Positions 1-12,486 of a DNA stretch of 64,000 bases are shown here, one piece after another. The translations under genes were made by a program, and so were the position numbers. Source of the stretch: Cyclospora cayetanensis. Its lineage: Eukaryota > Apicomplexa > Conoidasida > Eucoccidiorida > Eimeriidae. The stretch is from positions 248,001-312,000 of the forward strand of contig NW_020312036.1 in assembly GCF_002999335.1 (NCBI RefSeq), written 5' to 3'. The notes below the pieces were generated by a model. That model was not told where the DNA came from and did no database searches. It was given only the letters and a program-made list of their open reading frames with translations. Position 1 is the first letter of the stretch, and every line of letters begins with the position of its first letter.

Positions 1-79
1 GTCTATATTAGCTTTGACACAGCTAGTGCAAGCCCTTTCGATAGGTTTCAAACACTGATCTCGGGGAAGAGGTGAAACG

Positions 80-1463
80 ATGGCGTACTGGTTGGGCTGT
101 GCGAGCCACTGCGTTTGTGCACATAATTCTTCTGCTGATACAGCGGACTCAAATGGTCCCCCTGATGAGGATTTTCGTGGCAGCGTGGAAGATAGTTTAT
201 CACGAGATCCCCGAGAGGACTGGCGAGAATGGAGCCACAGAGTGGCGGCTGATGCGTCGTCTCCCTCAGCACTGCATGCAGCTCTGCTCGAGCAGGGGCG
301 GCAAACAGCTGAAAGCCTAACTGGGATTGGTAAAGATGGCCCGCAGTTTTGGTCGGGGCACTTGCAGTCTAGCATCCTCTCAGCCATCAGCAGACTCCAG
401 AGACCCCGGTCAATCCTGGAGATCGGAGCCTTCGTGGGCATCTCCTGTAGGGCCCCTACAGCTGTATTAAAGTGCATCGGTGTTGCCTCGTCCCTACCCC
501 CCATCTGTGGCGTTCGAGCACTCGTTCTGCATTAGATATTTTACCATTCTATGTGCTTCATGATTATACCTCCAGTTCTTACTGCTAGTGCTGCTGCCGG
601 TATTGTTGTGCTGCTGCCGTTTATGTGTAATCTCCGTGCAGCCCTTGCTCTAGCGGAAGGCCTGGCCTGCGGGGAGGCAGAGAGGAAAGATTGCATTGGT
701 CTCTTCGCCATAGAGCAGGACCCCAGAGCTGCGTCAGCAGCACGCAATCTCGTCAACGCTTCTCCGTGGAGCAGTCTGATTCATGTGATCGAAGCAGATG
801 CGCTGGAACTGCTGCGGTCTTCCACTGCAGGCTCAGGGAAAATCTTAGACGGCCCGTCTTCTCCGGAAGGCATGCGGGTCTTCCGACCTCCAGAAAGAGG
901 GTTTGACCTCATCTACCTGGATGCGGAAAAGAGAAGATACGCTGAGTATGTTAGGATTATTCTAAATCCTCAACGGCCCCTGCTGGCTCCAGAAGGGGCC
1001 CTTGTAATTGACAACACTCTTTGGCATAGGGGACAGGACGGCAGGAGGCCTTCCTGGTGGAGCGAGTTTGACACCGAAGGAGACTCTGCAAAGGCAAAGA
1101 GGTACAATAGGATTTCTGAGGACATGAAGGCCCTAAGAGACGCTTTGCGAAAGGATTCTCGTATTCTCCACGTGAGTTGCTTAACCGCATCGCCTCCTGC
1201 CTGCAGAATGGTGTCGCATTCTGCTCGACTCTCAAGCAGTGCGCTTCTTACCTTCTCGACAGCCTTCATTCCATTTAATGCGCATGTTGTTGAACTATAA
1301 ATCTTAAACGTTGTGCTGCCAGTAGTCATTTGACGCACATCTACATCAGTAGAATAAAGGACTGTGTCGGTGTGTGCATTCTATGAAGGTACTGCTACCT
1401 GTTGGAGATGGTCTCTCAATCGTCACTTGGGCCAAGCAAGAGCCACCACTAAAGACTTACTAA
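80..1463 (+). CDS. Class-I SAM-dependent O-methyltransferase (caffeoyl-CoA/catechol OMT-like), 3 exons
   Basis: Modelled exons are 80..446, 642..1171 and 1389..1463. The phases (1, then 0) close on 323 residues. The family transfers a methyl group from S-adenosylmethionine to a small hydroxylated acceptor in the cytosol, using a divalent metal. Seen: motif I SILEIGAFVGIS with SLALAEGL completed across intron 1; the acidic motif FDLIYLDAEKRRY, the family's D-A-x-K-x-x-Y signature with metal and substrate residues; VIDNTLWH, the usual post-strand DN motif; and a C-terminal LLPVGDGLSIVTW supplied only by exon 3, which matches the family's LPxGDGL tail and confirms the last splice. The start is the first ATG in frame, and the roughly 100-residue leader before motif I is ordinary for the family. 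The true substrate cannot be told. No neighbour suggests a pathway. An additional 5' exon left of the window is possible. Confidence 0.85.
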
Positions 1464-4400
1464 CCCTATCTTTATTATAAGATTCAGTTTCTATTGCTTT
1501 CTTGTCTTCTCGCACTTTTGTAGATAATTGATAGTCAATTGGAAGACAGGGAAAGGTGGGCTCCTTTGCAGAGCCTGTCACGCAATCATAGCACCAATAC
1601 ACAAATCTCTGCTTCGCTGCCCAAGCGCATCTTGCGTACTACTGCACCTGCTTGAAACCTGCTTCCTCACTTTCCATTCCTCGTTCGCTATCATTGGTGA
1701 TCCTCTTTTCCTCTGTCGGCGGCTTCGAAAGTTCAGCACGATTGCCCCACATGCACGCAAGGGCACGTGGCGTCAGTGGTCACTGAAGGATTTTGTGCTG
1801 CAATGGCGCTTGATAATCAAACATGCATATATATCACAAGAAATCATCCTCTATGTCTGGGTTTACTGCTGGGGACATTCTCAAGGTACTGTGGGTGCTT
1901 AGGGTAGGGCATCATTCTCCCGTGGCGCAGGAACAAAGGAGGTGGCTATAATAGCGACTAAATATTGACGTGGGACTAGAGCACTTTGGCTCCTTACAGA
2001 GGTTTAAAAAGCTTGGATCTCAGCTTACGTATTTGACAGCTAAAAGTCATGGCAGAGCTCACCTAAGCCCTGAACTCTACGTCTCAAATGCTAAGCTGAA
2101 ATGCAAGCTTAAGCGCCTTTGCTTTTAGACCACTAGTGTACATTATGCTGCTGAAACATCACTGTGCTATCAGTTCCATTTTCGCCATGTTTTGAGCCTT
2201 TACTCTTACTGCCGATGCGGCGGCTAGCGTGCAAATAGCAGGGCACCCAGAACCAGACGCTATCGCCGACTGACTCGTACTCTGACCGTGGATACACACA
2301 TCCGATACTGTAAAGCGGTTCGACGGTCTTGTTGGGCGGACGAAAATACACACAAGGCGGATTACTGAATTGCGAATTGATTTTATTTGCTTTAGAACTG
2401 AGACCCGCATTTTACTGTTCTTGACGTGGCCCTCGCACTGCTTGCCCAACTAGTGCTGCTACTAGAGCTGCTGTCCCGATAAGCTTGTGTGTTTTTCCGC
2501 ACAGCTGCTGCGAATATCTGGCGCGTGGAGTCAAACTGCCAGAATCTCTACCACTTTATGCTTCTTAACAATCGCAGCAGGAATGCCACACCAATAAGGC
2601 CGCGCTCTAACGCGCTAATCTTTTGCGGGTAACGTAGCACTTACGTTTCAAGAGATAACGTGTGTCCTGAAGACTTATGCGTCTGCCCCGTCCTAAAGCG
2701 ATGGGGAGTTGTGACAGCCAGCTGTGTCTCATGGAGGCACTTACACCTGTAGCTAGAGAGAGAACTGTCCGCGGCAGAAACAACCATGTAAGCAACGCTA
2801 GAATCTGTTGGTCTCAGCAGGTGCCCTTGCTTTGCATGAATGAAGTAATTGTTACTGTTTTACTCCTCGACTAAAAAATCTCAGAATACCACCTCAAATA
2901 TTCATCAGCTTCTCATGATTTGCATATGAAGTTTAACTGTAAGCATTCAAAGTAGCATTGGAGCGAGCGAACCATATGTTGTTATTGTTGAAAAATGTAA
3001 CTGATGCCGTTCCACTTGCCTGAAGCATTGCATGTACCGTTTGGAGTGTTTGATCTGTTCATTTATACGCGCTGGGTGCTTGAAGGGTAGTGTTCCTATA
3101 GTACAGCTTCCCCAGTCTCGCAAGTGTACAACTAGCCCTCGTCCTTTGCAAAGACAAAACTGCATATGGACTGCGCCGCTCCAGCTGCTAGCTGGTGCCC
3201 TGGACATAAGAATACGAAATTTGGATAGGTGACAGTAAGCCCCATTCCTTATCGAATGTGTTTTCTATCCTCTCTCAATTGCCACGTAAGAGCGAAAGTG
3301 TTATTTCCAGGTGGGTACCGGAACAAGGCATGCAGAGCAGGCCAGTACTTCATCTCAAGGCGATGCACACACAACACAAACACAAAGCCTGCATTAATCT
3401 TGATAAACAAAGCACATAGGCTGGCTCCTGTTCTGGAGTGCGACTTTGGCCACTCTGCAGAGCATTCTTGCAGGCCATCGGCAGAGCAGGCTTTTACCTT
3501 CTCTGATCTCTCGAATGCTCAGTGCATTTAAGGTGAGGTGACATCACAATAACAACAATCAGGTCGCTGATCCAATATGGACCTTGTGCTGGCATCAACA
3601 CCTGCAGCACCATCTTTCAACACCATGCCACAAATTTCATCTGCGACTCAGGATACATTGCCGTGCTCATTGTTCTGGGGTCCCCTGCTTCTAAATATGC
3701 AGATCATAGGACGCATTTGTGAGCGAAGTACCTCAGGGGGGACTGTCGGTACAAACGGAAATCAGACAGATATTCCAAACCTCATCAAACTGCAAAAGTT
3801 CGCAACAATAACTTTCGTACTTTAGAGTTTTCCGAAGCGTGCTACTGATCGTGCTTTTACTTCTGAAAGGCGATGCAAACCCGCGGTATCTTGCAAACGA
3901 CAACTGCACGAGCACAATTCCGAGGCAGCCACCCAGCAGACTTCCGCTGCAGCCATATCGGCAACAGTGACGGGGAAGGCGTGATTTTTCCTCAGGAATT
4001 TTTGGCTGCTTAGAATAATAAAGATGCATCTCAGCTTCAAAATCCAATGCGGAATGTACTGGCTCCACTCGGCCTGACAGTCGACAACATATAGGCACCC
4101 TGCCTAGCTACGTCAGCGCCCATTTGTTTTTAAGGTCTCGCTACGACATTCGAATGCTACTACAGGAAGACTGCACTTCGCAGTATTTGCTCATCATCCA
4201 TCGTCACGGGAGGTTCTGCGTGTTTGCTTCCTGATGGAAGGAATAGAAGCCTTCTAGCATGAATCTTACGTTGTAACAATGTCATCATTGGAAGCTGCTC
4301 TCCCCAAAACGTTTTATCTGCTCATCGTTGGGAGAGCCTGAAAAACGCAGTATTCATTGGGAGACAGCATTTGCTAAGGCACGGCTATTCCCTGAGTATT

Positions 4401-7400
4401 CTCAACCTTTGCAGTTCTCTGCTGTGTTCTTGTCGAAATGGTGCCTCGAGTTAGCGGTGCTCAGCAAAAGGTGAAAAGTGTCGACAATAACAGGTGGGGC
4501 GATTTAAGGAGCCAACACGCGTCATGAAGATTAATTCGGAGGCGACCGAAAGGCCTGCACGTGTAGGGAAGTCCCCAGTCCCAGTTTGATGGTGAATTCT
4601 TCAGGGCAACCGCGTGGACAATTCGTTTCCTATTCGGTTTTTTTAATATCCATTTGTGGCCTGTTTTGCCGCACATTCCGTATCTTGATTCTCGATTTTG
4701 CCTTCCGTTGTAATGTGTCCTTCATGACCTCATAATTGATTCTTAACTCCGACTCCTTCCACAGTCCCGCAGGGCCAACAAGTGCCTCTTGACTCCTCGG
4801 CCATGGAGAACTAGATGAGAGCGCGCAGACGGCAACACAAGGACCTAAAATAATTTCAAAGCAGCAGCATACTGCTGCCTCGTCTTTTCTTGCTAACTAG
4901 ACTAGCTTACCCTACGGGAACTCGCAGCTGCATCAGGTAGGCTGGCAAACGAAAATGTGGGGCCTCTCTGCCAAAACATTCAGCATCCCGCTGGATGCCA
5001 ATGAGAGAGCCATGTAGAGAGATACAGATGGCAGATTTCACAGAAACTGAAGACGCAGACAAGCACTGTTTCGCATGGGGAAACATCACGAGTAGATATT
5101 CCTGACCTAGCTGGCATCAAAATCTCACTAGTCAAAGTCAGACGCTTCAGATGTAGCGCGAATGGCAGCATCCTAAACAAAGCTTTGGAATAAGGAAACT
5201 TCAGGCAGCGAATGCTTTAGTACAAAAAGATAGAAAGTGCGAATACTTACGTTTAGGATTTAATGCAAATGAGTGAAGTGGAAAATGGGTTTTATGTCCT
5301 TTGCGTGCCTCCAGCGGCCTGTAGGAGCCAGAAACATCAGCATGCCAAGTGGGCCGGTTTCTAATTCTTATCAGGTTTTAACGTTCTGAGAAAACGTAGT
5401 TCCTAGTGGAGCAAAACTAATACAATCTTGTAAAGCAGACAGGATGGCCATTTCTCCTAGAGAAAGTGGAGATATGCAAGTAACATACGTATGGTGTCTC
5501 CCAGGCAGAGCGCCCTTCTTTATTCGCAAGTGTGACTGCTATTTGTGGCTATTTGTGTGTAATCCTATGCACCTCAACGCTTTTCTACTTTCTTTGCCGA
5601 TATACCGCCTGTGCAGAACTCCTCCACGGGTTTTCATAAGGACGTATGCAACCAAAATCACGCCATAGCCTCCTGGAAAGTGCCAGGACCGCTATCAAAA
5701 ATCTGCTCCTCTATCTTGGCTCCCGTCTCCCAGGATGACTGTAGATAGGAAACAAAGGCAGATTGAGAGCAAATAGCTACGGCCTCACAGTAAGTCCAAA
5801 TTCTCCTACAATCTCACACAGTGACAATACGGAGAGGATCACACTGCATAATTGTATAGTGAGGGGATGAACCTCTTTCTCAGCATATTGAGCGTAGGAG
5901 TACTTGACTCACGTAGTAAAGCCTTTAAAACTAGGCCAGTTTAGTGGTAGAGGGCCTAGGGCACTCGATCCGCTCTATCCGGCTTCTCTTCCTGTAACTC
6001 CGTGTCTTTCTGTTTGTGCGCATTTCTTGACACGTAATTTCGGGTCATTCCTGTCCACTTCTTTCTCCCCTTACGATACTTCATCTGGAATGCCCAAATT
6101 ACTTGACTCGCCTTCCAGTAGGCCACTGTAGAACTGCTATTATCGTCTCGATATGCAGATCCTACCCCAATAGCGTACCAAATTTTTAAAAAGGGGTATT
6201 ATTCTTTGTTACCAAGAACCCCACCAAATGCATGACCTCACTTCAAGGGGCTTCGGCATAAGGGGTGTAGGATGCTTAGCATGCACATTGGTGAGCACTT
6301 TGGGTAGTCCCACCATGGATTCCCAGCTGCGCAGGGTGCCTTAGTGCTGAGATGTAAACTCACTTTTCTACATAATGCACTTATAGGCCTAGTACTTACT
6401 CAATAGTTCAAATTGATTCTAAACTAAGTATTACTAGTGTTGCTACAGCCTCAACGGCCAAACGCCCTCTGCAGCTTGAGGCTAGACGAAAAGAATATTT
6501 CTTGCATATATTCGTGTTTCCTGTCAGAACAGTGGTAACTATTGTTCTCTCTAGCCAGGAGAACAGCAATATACAACGAGGATGTTCCTTTGATCGCCAC
6601 ACGCAGGAAAACTTGAATTTAGCATATTTTGGCACGGGCCCATGGGTTTGCTATCTACCCTATTCTCGAAGTCTTTTTGAGGAGGCTTCTAACAACAAAC
6701 AAGAAGAGACCTTACGATAAGCGTGTTGTAGTGTGTACAGCAGGTTTTGTGGGGCTGGGCTTACAAGGCGTTGCATGCACCTCTCCCCGCACAGCGCGAC
6801 GCTAAGCCATCAGATTGCTTGTTGTTTGTTACAGCATCCGTCCTTCAGTCTTCTTAATCCTGAAGACTGCAACAAATAATATACTCCTATTGCAGCGATG
6901 ATGATTTGTGCCTTTTCTCGGTAGGTTCAAAAGTGACAGCTGCCTCTCTTCTGTTGCGGGGTCCCCCCCCACAGATGATGCAACTGGCATGCCACAGATC
7001 GATTCGGGCCAGATATCTGAGCTGCTTCTGGCACAAAATGCGAATCAAAGTAGCAGTTTGGGTGTTTTAAATAATCTAGGTATATCTCTTGGCTAGTGGT
7101 TCTGCAAAGAGCTGCAGGGGTCTCGGGGTTTGCCGCCGTTTGTGTTTTGTGCGAACGGTTTCATCCGGAGCCAATGCATGCGTTGAGTCGCGGAGGGGTG
7201 TGGTTTCTCACTCTTTTGCGAATTAGGACATGCCAGATTGTACTGTGGCTGTGTTTCACAGTGTCCTGGCATGGCGTACTTAATAGCAAACTCAGTGCCG
7301 GGCTTTGTTGGAGCCCGACAAAGTGGTTTCATTCACTGCATCGTTGCTAATATTGCCTTGTGGATGTGGGGTCTGGGGAGTGTCCGGTTTCTGGCTGTAA

Positions 7401-8560
7401 TCGAGCTCTAGGGTGCAGTGTGGTGCGTGCGTTGAGACGGTGGGTGCTTTGGCGCCTGCGCTACTGTTCCACTTTTTTGTGTAGTGGCAGCGGGGGGATT
7501 GTGGGCGCAAAAATAATGTCCAAAGCATCCTGGCTTCTGCCGCGAACTCTCACGGCAAGGGGTCGTAGAAACCTCTGGTATATCTTGATGTAACGTCGAC
7601 TGCGGTTCCGTTCCGGGCGCTTTCGACGGTTCTGATGGTGCCCGTTGCATTTGAAGTTATGGCCTTAACGGTTCGGTGCTGGAGTGCGCCCCGCATGCTG
7701 GTTTGAAGGATGCTCCGGGAGCGGACCCTTGGGGAGCATATGGGGTTAGCAGGCATTGAGCCTGATGAAAGGTTTTGCCTTCTATTGGGGGAGCTAGTTT
7801 TTGTTGGTAGCCTAGTGGGGATTGCGCATTAGGGGGGAGTTGGGATAAAAGGAACGATCAGAGGATTTGCGCTTTTTCGTAGTTTCTACCACTTTATAGC
7901 CGAGTCTGGCTCGAGCGCAGTCTGCTCCGAATCAATATATTACACGTTCAACGCCTGGCGTCAGTGGTGCAGTGCAAAGTCGCCTCGGGTGCGAGTGGTG
8001 CTGTGGGTCTATGCCGCGGAGATGGACTGTGTAATCCCTTGCCAATCTGACGGGTCTGGGGGTCCGCTAAATCCTTGGGGACGGAGGTCCTCGAGGGCCC
8101 TAAAGTTCACGGCACTGCAGCAAGCGGCATAGGGAGTGTGCAATTTATTTTGGGGCCTTGTCGTGACTCGTACGAATTTTTGCCTTTGTTTCCTGTACCC
8201 GTTTGTGGGCGTACGTACTCCTCCACATCGGAATGGCGGGCAGATGCTCTGTACAGGAATTAGGGGGCCAAGGTACGAGACAAGGTAAGTGGAAGTGTCT
8301 TTTATGGGTAGCAGTCCGCCTTGTTTGCTTACCTTGGTTCTGTCCTGGTGCACCAGAAGCGGAAACAATTGAGCTTCCAACCTGCATCCGGGAGTCGACG
8401 CATGTCCAAACGAACCATGTTGCTCTACATGCGTGCTTGAAGCAATGAGCGACGGAGGTTGCACGCGGTTTTCCGCATTTCTGGTGGACATTCACCCTAA
8501 CTGCTAGGTCCTACCGGCCGAGAACGGGTTTCTCTCTCCATAGGGCCGGCGAAACTCTTC
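1464..8560. other. Long stretch without a securely identified gene
   Basis: About 7 kb with only short, overlapping open frames and no recognisable domain. From about 6900 to 8560 the plus strand becomes rich in G and T, the composition seen in introns and UTRs of the plus-strand genes elsewhere in this window, so a plus-strand transcript is plausible there. A few pieces look like exons (see the separate low-confidence entry at 5617..7079). An open but unrecognised frame also runs about 7832..8133 and includes residues reading FRSFYHFIAESGSS. None could be joined into a credible gene. Confidence 0.5.
5617..7079 (+). CDS. Possible pair of exons of an unrecognised plus-strand gene
   Basis: Two intervals, 5617..5740 and 6975..7079, each start after a pyrimidine-rich CAG acceptor. 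The first ends at a GT donor in phase 1, the second enters and leaves in phase 1, so they join in frame. The joined reading contains SWKVPGPLSKICSSILAPVS then DATGMPQIDSGQISELLLAQ, which has normal protein-like composition. No family is recognised, and neither the 5' nor the 3' continuation could be established. This may be chance; it is recorded because phase and splice sites agree. Confidence 0.2.
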
Positions 8561-8569
8561 GGCAGTTGT

Positions 8570-9519
8570 AAGGTTCTGGGTGATTAGGAATGAATTAAAT
8601 CCGCACAAATTGAGGAGAGGGAAGGCCGCCAAACCGCAAATGAAGACCTCCGCTCCCCTGAGGTGTACAGCAGCAAACAATAATGCATGAATCGTACATT
8701 ATGTTTAGTTGCTGGGGAGGACGGGAGGGGAAATAAGCAGCGTGACTGGCAGGTGGTGGCGGACGAAGGATAGCGAAGAACAAGGAAATACAGGTAGCTG
8801 GGTATGTCGCAGTAAGCGATTACCAAGTAAAGCCAGAATCATGGATACCAAGTAGTGAAGGGCTTGAACATAAGACTTATAAAGGCGAAATAAAGGCCCC
8901 TGGCTCACAGGGCTTTGCGGGTAATAAGGATTTGCCACCAGGATCGAAATTCAGAAGGCAGATGCGCCCGCTCCATTTCAGCCTGAGCAGCAATCACAGA
9001 CAGCAACCGAAGCAGGCAAACAAATCCTACTCAAATAATGCATATAAGAACGCACACAACAAAAGCCACGCGCAAGCAGCAGGCAAAGCCGGAGTTTCGT
9101 GGGGCAGAGACGCAGCTTCTCTCCCTCTCGATCTTAGTCGCTGTGAAGGCACCGACAAGAACATACGGAGAGGAACGAAATCGGATAGATATAACCGGAT
9201 GATTGGATGCTGCTTACGAAGGCTGCGAGAGTCGCAGAGACAGCAAGGGTGATGCATAGGGTAGTGCAGAACGAAATAAACACAAAGAAAGGCCGCCTAT
9301 TTCTCAGCCCTACGCAATTCGATATCCTGCAGTGTGCACATCAAGCACAGGGAAAACAGACACGCTAAGTACAAGTCGTATGCAAATGAAATAAAGAAAA
9401 CAACAGGCACGTGCGCGATATGGGACAAAGCTAGAAGTTGATACAACAATATGAGTGCGTATGACATCAAACTCCTAGCCCCCACATGCACACACTGATT
9501 CTCCTGGGTTTTCACTCAC
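8570..9519 (-). other. Probable 3' part of the DHHC gene, exons not resolved
   Basis: The plus strand here is rich in A and C (minus strand rich in T and G), continuous with the introns of the DHHC gene, so it is probably transcribed from the minus strand. A T-rich hydrophobic open frame lies near 9297..9515, and another open frame near 8705..8938 begins ANPYYPQSPVSQ. Neither carries a recognisable DHHC-family motif. Confidence 0.35.
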
Positions 9520-11425
9520 AAAGTTTCTCACACTGTTTGTGACAGGATACCTCGTTGTTCAATAGAAAGGGTAAAGAGCCAAACATCCCCTTAGAGCTAC
9601 TTGTACGCTCAAATACAAAAATACAGTCTTCAAAGGTAGCAAGAACAAACGTAGCTGCTGAATGCAGAGGAAACTATGCGGGAAGAATACGAGTCACTCC
9701 TGCGACAGCAAACCCTGTACTCGAAATCGATGGCATCTTGCCGCAGCGGTGCGTAGCTCGGCAGGAACTGCAATCCGTGCAGATGGTATTCATGCAGCAT
9801 ACCAGGGACAGTGGTGGTCAAAGCAAGCCACACAGTTGTTGCAAACAAAACAGTGTTTAGCCCTCGGGGGTCGAAAGATGCTACAGGTAGCTGCAGGAGC
9901 AAACATGTGCAAGCGCAATAGCAGTAATCGCAAATCTACCAAGACGGAATCGGAGGGGATGACTCCGCCCGCCTTTCAGCAGTAGACCAGCCAACAAGGC
10001 AACGCGAAATGTCTCCGGGCTCTTCGTCTTACACGCAATCAGGCAAGCAGACACAGGGTTCAGGGCAGATATTTATCGACAGAAAATAGTTGGAACTGGG
10101 AGGTCGGGGAGAATAAGAGGAATTAGGTGGGTGAGGGTGCATGAAACCAACACACTAGTGGCACGAGCCAGGAAACCAGGTAAAGGCTCAAAGCATCAGT
10201 GACAACAACATATTGCTTGAATGGAGATGAACTGCAGCTTACAGCACCACTTGAGGCTGATGGTATGGCCGTTCACAATGCATTCCTTCGCTCTTTCAAC
10301 TGCGCCCAAACAAAGCCCAACAGACAAGCCTACACAGCAAGACAGTTTATATTCCCCTAAAGGTATACTGTAGAGAAAACGCACCCGTGTGCAGTGCTCA
10401 GACTCTCACAGACGGCTGGGAACCCAACCATATGCAACACGTTGATGCCACAATCTCTCAACACGAGTACTCGTCTAGCCGAAAATGCCACCTACGCTGC
10501 TCCCCGCTGCCCCGAGGAATGCTGCAGACACCACAACAAACAAAGCCACTCCATGCCTTCCAGTCCTTCATGCCCATCATTTTCAGAGGCGTAAGACGTC
10601 AGCTCTGAGGAGCAGCCTCCCCACTTCTAACCCTACAACTTGAAAATAGTAGGTTGCCCTACATGCCAGGGTCTGTGAAGGCAACGATGAAGAGTAGGAC
10701 AAGGCAAACGACCAACTGAGAAACAACTGCCGTGCTGCACGCGAATTGGCGCTCTGGTGCTAACAGAGGCAAACTGCAGTCGCAACGCAAAGTCGATACA
10801 AATTCCAGAATCAAGAACAGCAGCTGCAGCAACCGCGCGGCAGCATTTGGAGGAGCACCAAAAGCAACATCATTAGGGCTACAGTAGACAGTGTGGAAGT
10901 GGGTGGGTCTGCGTACACTGCCTGGTAGTACACGAGGCAAGGCCCCAGCAGCAATAGAACAGATGTTGCAAGGTGCAACGGCTCTGGTCCCGTCATCAGG
11001 CGCCCGCCGAAGCAGAAAATGTTCTCTCCTTCCCATGCTGAATTATTCACAACAGCGTCCACTGTATAAGTGCAGCATGAGTAACAAACGTGGCGCAGCC
11101 ACTTCCACGAGCTGTACGTAAAGACGGGCCCCCAAAATAGGGGCAAAGGCTCAACATGCGTGTTATTTACAGAGGGGCCCACAGAGACAGCAAACGCATC
11201 AGCAAACTAATGAATGGGAAGAGCTTGAATAAGCAACATTTTATCCTCGGAGACACCATGAGCAGTGGCAACAAGGCAAGTGTACAGCAGCAGTAGTTCC
11301 TCACACTGGTAGACTCGCCGCTGGACAATCAGCCTCTCCTGCTGCACGGGCAGCTCGCAATGCAGCTGTGACAGAAATTGCTGCTGCGCATCTCTGCTGC
11401 TGCACTCGGCGCTTCGCCCCACCAT
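9520..11425 (-). CDS. DHHC-type protein S-acyltransferase (palmitoyltransferase), 5' and catalytic exons; 3' end unresolved
   Basis: Minus-strand exons: 11425..11305, 11037..10919, 10715..10663, 10521..10496 (only 26 nt), 10299..10243, 9890..9803, and tentatively 9550..9520. All junction phases agree through the sixth exon. The enzyme palmitoylates cysteines of cytosolic or membrane proteins from palmitoyl-CoA at Golgi, plasma or organelle membranes. Seen: [19 protein letters not shown] before the first membrane span, a family hallmark; membrane span 1 ([15 protein letters not shown]); span 2 ending in AFTDPGIIPR, the TDPG motif; then the cysteine-rich domain [29 protein letters not shown] and the catalytic DHHCPW. 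An in-frame stop lies two codons upstream of the chosen ATG. After DHHCPW the usual N-C-[IV]-G-x-R-N stretch, spans 3-4 and the TTxE motif were not found. The tentative seventh exon gives only TNSVRNF. Either those exons are diverged or the gene is damaged. Confidence 0.85.
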
Positions 11426-12460
11426 TGGTTAGGCCGCTGTCCGAACTGCTGGCGGTTGCAGCCAGTATGTGGGCAGTAACGTTCATTCAAATGCAGTATG
11501 GTTGCTTCTGGTCCTACTTGCGCTCCTATTGTTGTTGCAGCGTCTTCTGGGGCCTCTAGGGAGCACCGATAAATTTGGGGGCCCCCCGTTGCGGCGTTGT
11601 GTGTGTATATGTGTGTGTTTTGTTACACAGTTGGCACTGTAGGAGTTAGTTCGCTTTCAATTACAAGTGGAAGGGGTGATACTGGCTTATTTGGGTGGGA
11701 GAGGGAGCTGGGGACATACACCCTTTACTTTTGTTTTGGGGGCCCTTAGTACCACCAGGGCCCCGGTCAGGAACTGTCCCATTCAGCGCTAGGGGGCCCC
11801 TCCGCAAACATTCAGAAGGCGCACGGCTATCTGAGGCATTTACGGAAAAAAAAACCTTGATATGAGATAAGCATACGGGCATACACTGCGTTGTTGTTGA
11901 TGTTGCATTTGCTGTCGCCGTTGCTGCCGTGCGTTCTCAATGGTCCAGCGGAGCTTCGAGACCGGAGGTGTTTTCCTGTTTGTTGTTTCTTTGCATCATA
12001 TGACCCATAGAGACCCATGCACATTGATCAGAATCCTCTCTTCGTCCATGCAGTGGAGCATGGGCGGAGCCTTAGATATCGGACCTTTCTGTCCACTTGG
12101 AGATGCACTACTTTGCTAGAGTACAGCAGAGCCACGTGTGCGAGCATCTGGGTGCCCCTAAGTTTGAATGAAATTCTAGAATCCTGCTACTGTTTGTCCG
12201 TAGTGGAGTAGCTCCTTCTCTTCATAGGGAGCCCATGAAAATTGCTGAGCTTGTGTCGCTCAACATAAGGATTCCAATGAGATAAACTTTATTCCATACT
12301 GGATAGTTAATCAGTGCGTGTATATCTGTGTGTGCTAGATGCCGTGCAGCTGGCTGTGGACGCTGGGTCTGCTTAGACGGCGCCGTCAAACGTGTCGTAG
12401 TGGTCCCACTGCCCTCATATCGGGAACTCGGGGTAGCGTCAGCAGGGGAAAGCGGCAAAT

Positions 12461-12486
12461 CGTTTGATAGACACTCAATAACTTTC
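12461..12486 (+). repeat. Dispersed repeat, copy 1
   Basis: The 26-nt core beginning CGTTTGATAGACACTC recurs at 15090 in the same orientation with a single mismatch (A/G). Weaker similarity, including GAAGATCTT versus GAGGATCTTT, continues roughly 80 nt downstream of both copies. No coding function is seen. Confidence 0.6.

Noticed and set aside
8009..8491. 160-codon minus-strand open frame
   Set aside because: No domain; it overlaps a comparable open frame on the same strand and another on the plus strand, and composition suggests plus-strand transcription. Frames of this length occur by chance here.
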